A stretch of 64,000 nucleotides of DNA from Diadema setosum (lineage: Eukaryota > Echinodermata > Echinoidea > Diadematoida > Diadematidae), in NCBI GenBank assembly GCA_033980235.1, contig CM067076.1, forward strand, positions 32,081,383 through 32,145,382, read 5' to 3'. Shown here in pieces: positions 47,901 to 61,800 of this stretch. The notes beneath the pieces are model-generated. The model was not told the DNA's origin. It ran no database searches and saw only the letters and a list, made by a program, of their open reading frames with translations. Position numbers and translations under genes: made by a program. Numbering within the stretch: the first letter of the stretch is position 1; each line of letters opens with the position of its first letter.

Positions 47901-49315
47901 TTCCAAGAGGGATTTAATGTTTATTTGATGAAAATTGGTTTTGACATGGGCGATATATCCAAAACAGAGCAATCCTAATAAAAGGTGGGATCCACCTTTT
48001 ATTGGGATCGCTTTGTTCTACTTTGTTTTTGGATGTCTCAGCCATTTAAAAATTGATTTTCATCTAATAAACTTTGAATTCCTCTTAGAATGGTATGCTC
48101 TATATGATATCATAAGACTAGTGGTTTCTTGGCATCTTGCAAAAAGTTAAAGCCCAATCCTTATGCCCACCAATACTATACTATCCCTTTGATGAACGAA
48201 TTTCATGTACAGTTCACTTACAAAGACACAACAAAATCACTGTATCAAAGCAGAAAGCAACATTGTTTTTACAGCTTTCTTAAAAGAGTACATATGGACT
48301 TTAAATTTTGAATGATATGACAAGGAAGCAAGTTCCAGATATTGGGGCCGGTGTGTCTGATTTATTTTAGAACAAATTAGTGTTTTAAGATTATGTAAAT
48401 GAACTTACATTGTTACTCTCCCTCCCTAAGTGTATGCCTAACATGACATATCACACTTTGGTTCCGTATAAGTAGTGATAAGTTAAAATAAAATTACTCA
48501 CAGTGTTTGCAGGGGTGCTGTTCGACGGAGTCATCGCCATATAGACATTTCCATCCGGACCTCTGGTTGCTTGTGTGCTGGCTGGCGACCAGATAAGATA
48601 ATACAGTTCATGTTAAAAAAACAACAACAACAACAACAACAAACAAACAAAAAAGGTTAGACATGTTAGATACATATGTCTTAACCTGTACTGCGTAACA
48701 CTATACAAACATTCCAAAATGTATTTGATATGAAGTCCACCCAATCGCTTTCACCTTAAGCGATCAGTCCATTATTAGACGTGAGTGAAAAATGTTGAAA
48801 TTTACTTTATTTCTTTGGAGTTTTTTTTATGAATAATGGGAGGCTATAGAGATATCAGCCACTGGCTGTGCTTTAACCATGGTGCACTGGCTGAATTTGT
48901 GTACCATGAGAGGACGTTCTGTGCGCAATCGCCTTATTTGAAAGCTGATGACTACTGTAAAAAATTGAGAGATATAAATTCTCTTTTTATAATGAATGAC
49001 GTAAAGCTGTTACGAGAACGAGAGGGAGTGGATGGTGCTGACTTCTCGTACATCCCATTACTCATATATAAAATGCAATTTGCATTATTGGTTAATCAGT
49101 TTAACAGTTTTCATTTAATTTTCTATTGAATCTCTTAGGCCTACTGCAGAGAATTCAGCCATTGGCTGCGCTTTACCCGTAGGCTGAATTTGTGCAACAT
49201 GAGACTTCCAAAGAATATACATCTTGTAATAATTGATGAAAGACGAACTCCGGTTTATTAGCGGTGGATTATCTGCAGTTACGACAAGAGTAAACGGAAG
49301 ATGTGTGTGTGTGTT

Positions 49316-49357
<42 letters not shown>

Positions 49358-52300
49358 CGTGAGCCCACACACATTAGAATGTATATAATACAATAATATA
49401 TATGATACAACATATTATATATTTTTATAATGCAATATAATATAAAGAAAATTCCCAAAAAAAAAAATCACTTTTCTAGCATAATGAAAGAGCACTTGAC
49501 TACCCGCTTTCAGAAAGCAGGGGGAATAATTGCTACCCTTAGCATATCATGTCAGTATCAAGTTGATGGAATTAGTGATTTTCATTTAATCAGTAATAAT
49601 GAATATTTATGGAATTCCCTTTATATTTTCCTTATACTGTTGTCCACACATACGTAATAATCTCTTCGTAGTCTCCTCATCCAAGGGTTCCAACACCCAG
49701 AATTTAAAAATCCATAACTTTTGCATCGATTGTTCGATTTTCCTCAAACTTTCACTGATTATGTTCTACTAATGTTGCTGCTTTAACTCAATCCACATTA
49801 CTCTTTGGGTTTGGGTTTCCTTTAAAAATTATTCCCTTATGTTTGTACAGTAATACCAAAGAGAATTTATGTATTTTGTATTATTATTGATTGGAAGTGA
49901 ATACGAAAAAGAAGTATGACGTGTGGTTGTGTAGAGGAGGGATGCTTGAATACCATTTCCTCCCGATCCCGTGTTAGGGTCCTTCATCCAGGGAGAGAAC
50001 CAGTCTTCTAGGAGCTCGTAGTCGAACTTGATGTCCATTTTGCCCGTGTTCGTCGTGCTCTGTACAGCGGAGATGCAGCGATCCAGTACGAACTTGCACG
50101 CCACTGCAACAGCGATTTGCATAAAATCACTAGAATTTCGTTTCATTGCTGAGTAGTACGATATATAGGTCTACACGCTGTAATGAAGAATTTATATTTA
50201 ATTTTAACACCATGATTACAAGTCGTCATCGCTTGAAAAATTGTCTTTACTATACACTCCATCTACTTTCTTCCCAATTTATTACAAACATATTTTGGAA
50301 TCTTTCTCTTTTTTTTTCTCCATAAACAAAATCATACTACATGAACAGTTCGAGCTAAAGCTTTCGGCCGGAAATGAAAAGATGGCTGCAAGGGATAGAT
50401 TAGCTGTGGTTGAAAAGGGATTCATTTTTCATATAAATCTATCAGTGATACTGTACAGAGAATATTTACAGAAAATATTAGTTCACAACTATTGTTTATG
50501 AATGTAGAGCCTAACATCTGATGCACACACAAAGAAATATGCATAAATTAGCGTAAGTTGCATATTCTAGAGAAAATGACCAAGTTTTGGTAAAAATTAA
50601 TTATTCATTTTCAGAGATCACGTGATGGACAAACTGCATGCCGACTTACGTCACAATCACGCGATCGACGACCGAGATCTTATGGGGGGTCAATAAATAG
50701 AACTGATAGCTATATAGGGTTAAAGAGCATACAATCATAATAGGAATTAAAAGCTTTTTTAACAAAAATCGGTTTTGGAATGGCTTGATTATATATATAT
50801 ATATATATACTAACATCAAAGGACTTAACCACAACATGGCGGGGAGGTGCAAGAACAGTAAATCTATTGACAGCAAATCTTACACATAGACGTGGCTGGT
50901 GTTGGGTAGCACCACTTTAATCATCGAGCTTTCGGGCGAAAAGCCCTTCTTCAGGATCTATACAGTCAATGACAACAACGTATAAATAAAATCAACCTAG
51001 GTATAAAATCATACTAAACTCAACTAGCCTCATATACTATACATCTCAAAATATACTCAACATAAAACATACCTCAATTCAGCGCATTTTGTAACAAAAA
51101 AAAATCAGCATACTATTTCTAAATACAATCTCAAATAAAAACTTACTGTGTTGGTGCTGAGTGTGGTCTTGTAGTGTTGTCTGTGTGAAGGTTATGGTCG
51201 GGTGTATCTTATATGTATTTGTGTATATGGGGGGGGGGGGGCGTTCCTGTACTAAGGCTCGTTCTCAATAATCAATCAAAAACTACCAATACTCAAAAAT
51301 TTTCACCATCCAACAATACAGAAAAACTTCCAAATTACCATTACAATTTCTACATATTAATACACCTCTTATAATACATACAAACATACATATCCGCATA
51401 CATAATATAATTCATACACATGAATCTATTTATCCAAATACTTACATACCTACAATCACGTTACTTTAACTACAATTCAACTTTCCCAAAAATACATATA
51501 CCATTATTACACTACCTATTATATATATATCTACCTACATTTACATCAATCACTAATTCTATCTAACTAAAAATTATTCTAACCTTCTCAAACAATAACA
51601 TATTTATCATATACTAACATTCAATTAATCTAACAAATATTCTAATAATCTAAAAAATAATTATTTTTATACACTAACATTCAATTAATCTTCTCATCTA
51701 TCTCTATATAATACACCTTCATACATCTATTCAATACTTTCCCATAATTCAAATAATCAACAACAAAACATATATATACAAACATACATACTTACATTTA
51801 TTTCTGCAATTACTCATACATATCTAACAATCAGCTATAAAAAAAAATAAGGAGGTGACATTAAGGTTCTATGTTAATTCCGTTCGGGTGGAGGGTCTTT
51901 AACTTGTCAATCCAAAAAGATTCTCGGCGTAGTGTTGTCGTGTGTGATTTGCTCTCGATAGCTTCGATGGCTGTAAGTTGTAGGTGGGATAATGAGTGTG
52001 AGGGTCGGTTGAAATGTTTGGTGTATGGGAGTGTTTTGTGGTGTGGGTTGTGGTAGTTACGTATTTCTGATAGTGTGTTGTTGATTCTTGTGTACAGTGT
52101 TGTTTCTGTTTTCCCGACGTACTGTTTATGACAGAGTGAGCATGTTAGGAGGTATATGACGCATGTGGATTTGCAGTTGATGTGTGAGGAGATCTTGAAT
52201 TGTCTACCTGTGGTTGTGCTTTGGAATGTTGTAGTTTCTACGATGTGTTGGTGAAGGTTACATTTTCGTGAGTTGCAACGGTAGAATCCGTTAGGTTTGT

Positions 52301-52838
52301 GTGATGGCGTGCTGGGGGAGGGGTCTTTGGTAGGGGGTTTGGGGAATAATTCCCGGGTGTTGTCAGATTGTAATTTGGAAGTTTTTCTGTATTGTTGGAT
52401 GGTGAAGATTTTTGAGTATTGGTAGTTTTTGATTGATTATTGAGAACGAGCCTTACTACAGTAACGCCCCCCCCCCATATATACAAATACATATAAGATA
52501 TACCCGACCATAACCTTCACACAGACAACACTACAAGACCACACTCAGCACCAACACAGTAAGTTTTGTTTTGAGATTGTATTTAGTAATAGTATGCTGA
52601 TTTGTTTTTTGTTACAAAATGCGCTGAATTGAGGTATGTTTTATGTTGAGTATATTTTGAAATGTATAGCATATGAGGCTAGTTGAGTTTAGTATGATTT
52701 TATACCTAGGTTGATTTTATTTATACGTTGTTGTCATTGACTGTATAGATCCTGAAGAAGGGCTTTTCGCCCGAAAGCTCGATGATTAAAGGGGTGCTAC
52801 CCAACACCAGCCACGTCTATATGTGCAAGATTTGCTGT

Positions 52839-52893
<55 letters not shown>

Positions 52894-55800
52894 TATAATT
52901 ATGTTCCTAATGAAAGGTGGGTCCCACATTTTATTACGACCTCTTTGTTTTAGGATATCTCAAACTTTGAATTCCGCTCAGAATTGCATACGCTTTAATA
53001 TTTCATATAATTATGTGGTTTCTTTTTCTCTCGCACGTTTGAATCCATACATCAATCAACACTATACAATCTCTATAACCTGTAGCCTTAGATCATTTAG
53101 ATCTACTCTGAATCAAAGACTTTGTTATTTTAGAATTGATATCTTACACAGAATTATTTTAATCAGAAATCATTTCTCGCCATGGGCATCTCTTTCAAAA
53201 ACCTCGCTACATTTTGTTAAAGCTCCTCAAAAACGATCGCTCTGACTCTTTTTTTAAAGGGGTGTAAATGTAACACAAATATTGATATCTCACAGACACG
53301 AGAAATCATGTTACATAAGAAAATTCAAATTACTGGAGTCTTGCTTACAGTTACATAAACATGATAAAATAAAGTTCCAATGTCTTTCCTGCATGCAGAT
53401 AATTCATATTTTTGGCCAGAAATAGAACAAAATCGCTGAATTTTCATTAGTTTGTCAATTATCAAATCGGGCAAAAAAAAAAGAGGCATTGAAAACGTAC
53501 CCATGTTGTGTATGTGATGAGGAATTGTATTTGTTACATTTGCTTCGGATATTGTTTCCTGTCAAAGTATACCTGGCATCCGCTGAATAAGTTTCCTCAT
53601 GGGCGTGGTCCTCAGGTTGGGTCTAGCAGGTTCCTCTTGAGTGGAGTGGGTTAGGAGCGCCCTCCAATTGTCGATTTCTAGGAGTTTGATGGCCAACGAC
53701 CTGCAGAAACCATCGAGAGGATGAACTGTACTGTGACAAGCTTGAGGTGGAGGGGGGTAATATTATAATAATAATATAATAAAGTACATTTATAATGCGC
53801 CGTATATCTATCATTAATGATACTCTCGGCGCATGAGAGCCTGCATACTTCAACACATACTGTGTACAACCCTCCAAACCCAGTCTATATCCAGTATTAC
53901 ATTAACAATAACAAAAACTACAATTAAACAAATATGATTTAGCTAGAGTCTTAAAATGAAAGTATGAAGTTTCCTGACGGATGTTGAGTGGGAGACTGTT
54001 CCATAGATGAGGTCCAATGTACATATGAGAAAGACCGTGCCCCCAACTAGGTGATGTATGCGTGGAATGTGAAGCAGACTAGAGGTTGAGGAGCGTAGTT
54101 GCCTTGGTGGAGTGTAGAGTTGTATTAAGTCCTGGATGTATTGTGGAGCTCTCTGTTCTCTTTATACTCTATTACCCCCCAGAAGGGAATGCATTGCATG
54201 AGAGAGAGAGAGAAATATAAAGACAATACAAAACATACAAAACTTACAATAATTTCCTATCGTGTGTTAGTTTTTCCCCCTTGGCCCAATCCATAATATG
54301 TTCTGTTCTCTTTATGCTCTGGTTCTCTTATTAGCAAGATAAGAAAAATATTGATAAGAAACAAACAAACAGACTATTAAAGGTACAGCTTACCTTTGGG
54401 AACAGTGATCTTAACAATTTTTTAGTTACCACTTGATGCATAAGTCAGTTGTATCACAAAACATCCTATTATATCAAAATTTTGCAATAAAGCCTAAAAT
54501 ATAGAGAGATATCACTGTGTTTCTCAATAAACAATAACTGTAGACAGTTTAGTCAAGAATTAATTTTATTATAACTGAAGAGCTTGCTTCCAAAGGGCGC
54601 TATATCAATCTTTTTTTTTTTCAATGGATTTAGCGCCTTTTGGAAGCAAGCTCTTCGACTATTGTTCACATTTTCTGTATTCAACAATACTTAACATTGA
54701 TTATACTACAGTGTAATACCAAATTTTTACAGTGGTTTCTATCCCTAACGCATATTTTTGAACTATTTTAAAGCACTAAATCTGGGTTTTTGCTTCATCT
54801 GCGAATGGTAGATTATGCCTTTAACTCACTCATGACCTTCCTCGATGGCGTGGTCAAGACAGTTGAAACCTTTCGCATCACATTTCAGTACATTGTCCTC
54901 ATAATCTGTCGCTTCCCGCAAAACATTCAGGAGAGATTTGCTACCGATGCGACAGGCGTAGTGAAGAGGTGTCACCTGCCGGTATTAAAATGAAATGATC
55001 AAATAAGCTTGATCACATGATGGTGGAACATTTTACTATGCTTTCTTATGGATAACATATTTTGTTACGTTCTTCCACGAGCGAGCATTTCCTTATACAC
55101 GATACCAATATTCTACAAGAGCCGAAAGGCTGGGCATGCGCCGGGGGGAAAAAGTGCGTCTGACTGGGGATTGTTTTTCAAATGATAGAATTTGATGATT
55201 TCTAGAAGCAACATAATTATACAGAGGATGGATGAAATACAAAATTATTACTTCATCACCATATAAAGTCATTTCTTTGGTACAGACAATTTAAACACTT
55301 ATCTGTGTTTCTTCATTTTTTTTTTCAAATATTAACGGGGGATCGTTGATTTGATATTCATGCAGTCTTACGAATGCAGACTTTCGTCATCAGAGTTCGT
55401 CAAAATGTCCTAATAAAAACGTCTGCAATGTTGCAGTTGGGAGATGTGAATTCTGTTTGCTCCTTCGCCGGTCGCCGTCTTTATATTATCTATCATTAAC
55501 ACTAACAACAAGCGGCTGGAAAAGTTGATAATATTCGGTAAACAAATGCAATATGCGGTTAGACATTCTTTTGAATTGAAGTGGCTATATAGGTTAGTGC
55601 CAATTTATTGATCCATCAACGCAGTATACTATGCGTTGTGGAACAGTTTCCTATGCCACCATTTCTGACTATCCCGTTTGGCGAAATGAAAACTTGCCTA
55701 TAAAAATTCATTTCATTTCATGTTATTAACACAACTTGCACAACTAATAAAAAAAAAAGAATGAACAATACAGGACAACATGTCAATCATATGCAATACA

Positions 55801-58800
55801 GAGTGTGGAGGAAGAAGCAAAGGCCATTGACCTGTCAAGGCTTCTCCCAAGTAAAAGGTAACAATTATGATTATCACCAAGACGAAACAATACGAAAAAG
55901 AACAAAATAAAACAAAAACTGTTGATATATATACTATCATCTATGAAGTCACTATTGCACATATATCATTTTACAGTATATTTTTTATGTTTTCTCTTGA
56001 ATGAAGACATAGAAACACACTGCTTAATATTATCTGGAAGACTATTCCACATCTTAGGGCCGAAATATCTTATTGTGGATCGTGAAAACTCATACTTAAA
56101 ATTGGGTAATCTATAATCTTCTTCGTTAATGAAGAGAATTAACCTCCTCCGCAGAAATTTAAAAACATGTAGACATTTTTCAGTTACATTACAATCACAT
56201 GATGCCATCATTTCCCCTCCACTTCCTTTGAAAATCACATCCACCTGCGTGCGCGAAAAAAAAAAATACCCACTAGCAAAACAGCTTCCGCTCATACGTA
56301 GTTCGCACACTTGAGGGAGAGAACACTGTCCCAAAATGAGCGGGAATCAAGGGCCGCAGGAATGACGACATCACAACCAAATTAGAACATAGTGTCTTTA
56401 CCTTCTCATTGTCACCTGTCATGATGAGTTTTTTGTCGGCCTTGATCAGGAGTGCAGTAATTTCTTGCTGATAATGTTGAATTGCCATATGGAGTGCCGT
56501 CTTCCCTTCGTTGTTTCTGTGTCGAAGATGTTACAGAAAACAAATTCAAAATTTAGTGATGATAACTGAAGCAATAATGAAGCATTTCTTTATATGAATA
56601 AAATTTCTTTGTGAAAAAAAACAACTGAAGCAATAATGTATATAACAATGATGATAATGATAACGAAGGTAATAACAATGTCTATACACTGATGATAATA
56701 AAGTACAATAAGAATCAGTGATGATGATTTAAAACAATAAGACATCAGATGCTGGTCTCCATATAGGCAGAATGTATATCAATAACATGTATCATTAACA
56801 TGCTGATGACACTACTTTGAGCTACTTTGCTATAGATCCGGTATTTGATAAATTACAAGTTTCAACACAGAACATTTGAAGAAGCATGCAAAGCATGGGA
56901 AATGAAAATCAACACCTCAAAGTATCGAATAATGTCAAAAGAACAAGGGGACATCATAATAGATGATGACGCAATAGAAAAGACAGACGAGTTCGTCTTT
57001 CTTGGCAGTACAGTTTACCATCAGTAGCAAATGATGTTAAACGAAGGAGTAGCCTTGCAGCCCAGGCTGCCTTGCGGCCGTCTCAAAGGAACACTATGGT
57101 CAAACCACAACATCACGAGAACTTTAAGATGGGAATCTATGAAGCTCTCATGCGACCAATCGCCACTTATGGTGCTGAAACATGGACCCTAAGGAAGGCA
57201 GAAATAAGTAGATTCGAATCCTTTGAGATGAGATGTCTCAGGACCAATGCCGGCATTCATCTCCTAGACCGCATCTGGAATGAGGACATCAGGAAGTCTC
57301 TGAATGTCACAAGATCCATCAGCCAAGAAATCACCTCATGCAGAATGAAATGGTTTGGGCACGTCATACGTGTGCCAGAGAATCGCCTGCCCCGTGAAGC
57401 TTACTATAACGACTTCCACACAGAACGGCCACCTGGACGCCCTCCTCTCCGGTGGAAGGACCAACAACGCAGTGATACAGGATCATCCCTGCCGACCCTA
57501 GCCTATTGTCAAGGCCCTCTCGCTCTATGGTGAAGAGAGACCAGCTGAGTGGGGTTGCTTTCGCGCTCGGCTTGGCTCTCTTCGCTCACCCATTACAGCA
57601 AGATGGTCTTGACAAAAGGCTATGCCGACCCTTGAAAACCAAGCAAGGACAGGTAGGGATTGGAGTGAGCTCACTCGGAGGAGAGCAATGGGACACGCCG
57701 TCTTACGCCTGTAAGTCAGTAAGTCAAGACTAGAATCATGATGATAATGACAATGATAATGATTACAATCTTCTTTCCAGCTCTACGCCACAGACTCGCT
57801 CAATATTGTACGTTTACTATACAGGGCACATTGCATGCTTTTTGAAGTGTTTTGCCGCTCGAATAATGACTGACTTAGCATAGAGGTCAACGCCTCGCTT
57901 GACCAGTAGGCGAACGGCGACGGTATGCCCCTTCCACGCAGTCAGGTGAATGGGTCTATTGCCGTCATCATCACTGACTTCTTTCCAACCATCGTGCTCT
58001 TCCAGAAGCACAGCTAAGGTCCTGAAGACGGAGAGATTAAAAAAAAGAAAAGAATTAATACATAAATACTTCCTAACTTAATATAATAACAAATTTAAAG
58101 AAATATTTTACTGACTGCTAAACTAAGTAACTACATGTAAATTAAGTAATAATGGATCAATACACAAATAACCATATGGATATCTGCGAGATACTGAATA
58201 GATAATTACTACCAAAACCAGAATCCCGTGATTTACTTAGTGAGAAGGGAGTTTTTAGTTTGACTTTCAATTAAATTCATATAACTACTCCGACAACAAT
58301 CATGTAACCGAAGTAACAGATTTACGTCTCCGCTAAATGACTGCACAACGGGGAGAAAGTGGTATGGGCCTGGGCTGTGGCTTTGACACTTTACGCCAAC
58401 TTGTTAACCTTTTCCGTAAAAGTTTGCTCGAAATTTGAATATAGACACGTCGAATATACACTTCCTTGCATGATCATCGAGGAACTTACTCGACGTGCCC
58501 GTTGGAGGCGCTCTCCAGAACTAATTCCTTTGTCACCTCGCTGCGCATGTGTTGTTTCATTTCTGGAAACTCCATGATAGCCTGAAGAAGTGTAGTCAGT
58601 AAACAATTAGAATTCCTGTTTGGTTTGTAACATTAGCTAATATCGTTCAATGTCATGCGACGTCAAAACAGAGGTAAAGATGCTATAATGTAAATAAGTT
58701 TGTTTTTTTTTTTCACACAGTGCATATTGACGATTATTTCACTTTCGTTACCTCAGCAACTATTGCAATGTATCGCAACTGTTACTTTTTTTCTGTTATT

Positions 58801-61800
58801 GTCGTTTTCTCTGTACTAATTTATATGCATTGTTTCTGTCACTCAAGAAAGTGAGATTTATGTTTGTATATTGTGGGGGAAAAATAGATTTGAACTTGAA
58901 CTTGATAATATAAGTATCTTTCTTTGTTTTTCCTTTTCTAAAGGCAGTTATAGGAAGCTCAAAGTTAAAAAAAAAAAAAAATCTCTTTCTTGTAGCGAAA
59001 ACATTCTGAACTTCATTCTGAATTTGAAAAAAAAAAGAAGGAATAGTTATCTGCTGTCAGGAGAACTAGTGAGACTATGAGTTAAGCTTATATCCATATC
59101 AACCTTCGAATCCTTACCAGTGTGCGAAAAAGGAACCCACCTTTAAACAACTAAATCATTAGGTTTGACAATATTCACCGCCGGTCGACAATTGTTATTC
59201 AAATTTTCTTAGAACGTCACACAAAGACAAAGTTGTAATCTATCAACTTATCAGAGTGTTTTTACGGATGCAGTTTTGTACATGAAACTCTACAATATAC
59301 AAGATGCAAAGAAACTTGGTTCGGCAGAAAATCCAAAACGTTACAACGTGGTTTATTTGTACGCTTAATACTTCATATTTTCTGTATGAAATAAAAAGAA
59401 ATCGTTACATTTTTACCAATTTTGTCAATTCTTAAAGCAAGCAAAGAAAGTAGACGAATATATATCTGAGGAAACCAAAGGTTTTGTATCTAATATTAAT
59501 TGGAATCATATTTACATTAATTGATTGTTTCGCAGTTGCCTGTCAAATTTCGATCATTTGTCTTTATGTACTGCATGTGATATTATTTTATTTTGTACCT
59601 GAATGTTTATACGAATAAAATTTCTTTGTGAAAAAAAAAAGATGCAAAGAAAGCCATGTCGACCATTGTATTTGATCGAATTAACGATTGTAAACTGTCA
59701 ACAACATGAGGCAATGGCATGTGTTTTACGATCACCCATCTTGTGGCAGATATTAGGAAGACTACCATTGTTTCTGGCGGCACCTTAGGAAATGACTTAT
59801 GCAATTATACAATTACATATTTCTGAGATAATCACAGGGCAATTCTATTTATTGAGAAAAGAAAGATTATTGAAGGGTTGCACTTCCAAACGAAAAAAAA
59901 AGTCTCAAATACTTGAAATCTCTTGGTTTCGGCAAAGCTTGCAGCAATGGTTACTGATTTTGTCGTCATATTGCAAATGTCGTATTTTTTATGAAACGTC
60001 CGCTAGATGTTTGCAATCACCTTGACAACTTTACTCTTGTTCTTGGAGGCAGCCCACTGGAGAACATCGAATGCCACCCAGTCGTTGAGCTTTTCCAGCC
60101 GGTAGGTGATCAACTCCCAAAGCGCCCCCATCCCGCCATGGTCGCAGGCGTACTTAAGCACCGATGGTATTCCGTCCACTGTTCCCATTTCAATTATTGG
60201 CGAGCTTGGGAAGAGAATACGAAAAGGGTCAGTGAGAATCGAGATGGAAAAACTTGGCTTGAAATGTAAGTACACATTTTCTTTGAGTTTCAGTTTCGGG
60301 TTTTGAAATTAAATGTTTTCTACATGGTGGCTAATATAGATAAAATGCTTGGGCAGTATTAAAGGACAAAGTGTCATGCGTACGGGCAAAAACGCTGTCT
60401 TCCGTGGACTGAAACTACGCGTCTCAAACTGCGGTGGTGGTTGTGTGAGTTGACGGTGAGTTGAAGTAGCAAGATTCGTCAAAATATTTGCAATCTTTCA
60501 TATAACACGGAAGGGCGATGTTTACAAAGACACTTTTGTGAAGCTAATGAAAAGGATTCTGTCGTAATGTATGTTGAAATCGTGTGCATCTTAATTACGG
60601 TTGTATTGATTTCCTAAAGAAACACATTATGTGTATTTGCGAATTATAATTTCTAACAAAGAGGGAAGAAAATATTTCGAAATTCTCTATTTTGGGATGT
60701 TGCGTCATCTAGATATCCCTCGAAGAAACATTTTGTAGATGAATAATTCCGACATTAAAAATGCATCGCAGAGGAACTTGGAATTAAGCAATGTTGAACA
60801 AGTCGCATTCGAGCGATGCTCTTTTGTTCGTTTAATCACTATACAAGGTAAGAAGCACTCGGTGAAAACGATAAGCAGACAAACAAACGAGCTAATGGAC
60901 TAAGTTTCCAATCACCTCATCAGTTTGCACAGCTCCTTCACCGCTTCCGACTGATCATACTTGGAGGCCGAGTGCAGAGGCGACAGATGTTCCTCCGTGA
61001 GCTGGTTCACTAAGATAGGGCAGCGCTTGTGCACGAGTCGAATGACATCCAAGTTTCCCGCTTTGCCTGCCACGTGCATCAGACTCTCGCCCTTCTTCGA
61101 TCTGACGGCCAGGAGCTTTTCGCCCGTCGACATTACGCCGTCGCCATCGATGTCGTCTGCGTCTACTGTGGGCGCATCTTTGGGACACACTGCGTATGGG
61201 AACACAGACTACAGGATTCCAGCATGCCCTTCCACAGAGCCTTCCTCTTCTAACAAGTTGTTTTTCGATAATGTGATCGTGAGTAAAACATCGTGTTGAC
61301 ATTACGAAGTTGAACTGTGTGTGGATGTTCCACAATTAATGCAAGAAAAAGTAATGATATTCGCTTTTCTGTGCTGTCGGCAGTAGCTTTATTATTCACT
61401 TTTATTTAAGCTATAGGCCACTATGATCCTTCTCCATTCAAAGGTGGCCTTTGATAGATATTCCATTGCAAGCAAGACAAATTACGTGATATAGATATAA
61501 CATAAGGATGGTATTATAATCATTTTCTGTAAACGCGTTTAAGTTGGCAGATATTAAATAAAAAGAGATATTACCAATATCAAGACAGGTTTTGGTGAGC
61601 TGCTCATCTCCGGTCTTAACGGCCTGGTGAATGGTAGAAATACCTTTCCGGTTCTTAGCTAGCAGTATCTGCCAAGGGAGAGCAATGAGAGAATCCCTTA
61701 AAATACACTCCACGTTGCATGTTTTACCTTTTCTTTTCCATATCTACAACAAATTCCCATGCTATTTTACATCCTATCCCTATCTCCCCCCCCCCCAATC

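Larger units (their letters stand above)
50868..52842 (-). mobile_element. Truncated Penelope-like element with inverted terminal arms
   Basis: Two near-identical inverted arms, about 50868-51345 and 52365-52842, flank a roughly 1-kb core. The minus-strand core encodes the C-terminal GIY-YIG endonuclease of Penelope-like elements. The reverse-transcriptase core is missing, so the copy is strongly 5'-truncated. Both arms carry the GAAGAAGGGCTTTTCGCCCG motif. The left arm also repeats the start of the coding segment in inverse, showing that the structure is an inverted duplication of the same element rather than two unrelated repeats. It lies in the TRPA intron between 50103 and 53573. Confidence 0.75.
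50104..53572 (-). other. TRPA intron with Penelope-like element
   Basis: Contains the partial TTAA MITE (50500-50719), the Penelope-like element (50868-52842), a TA microsatellite and the dispersed repeat at 52905-53015. No further coding segment seen. Confidence 0.6.
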
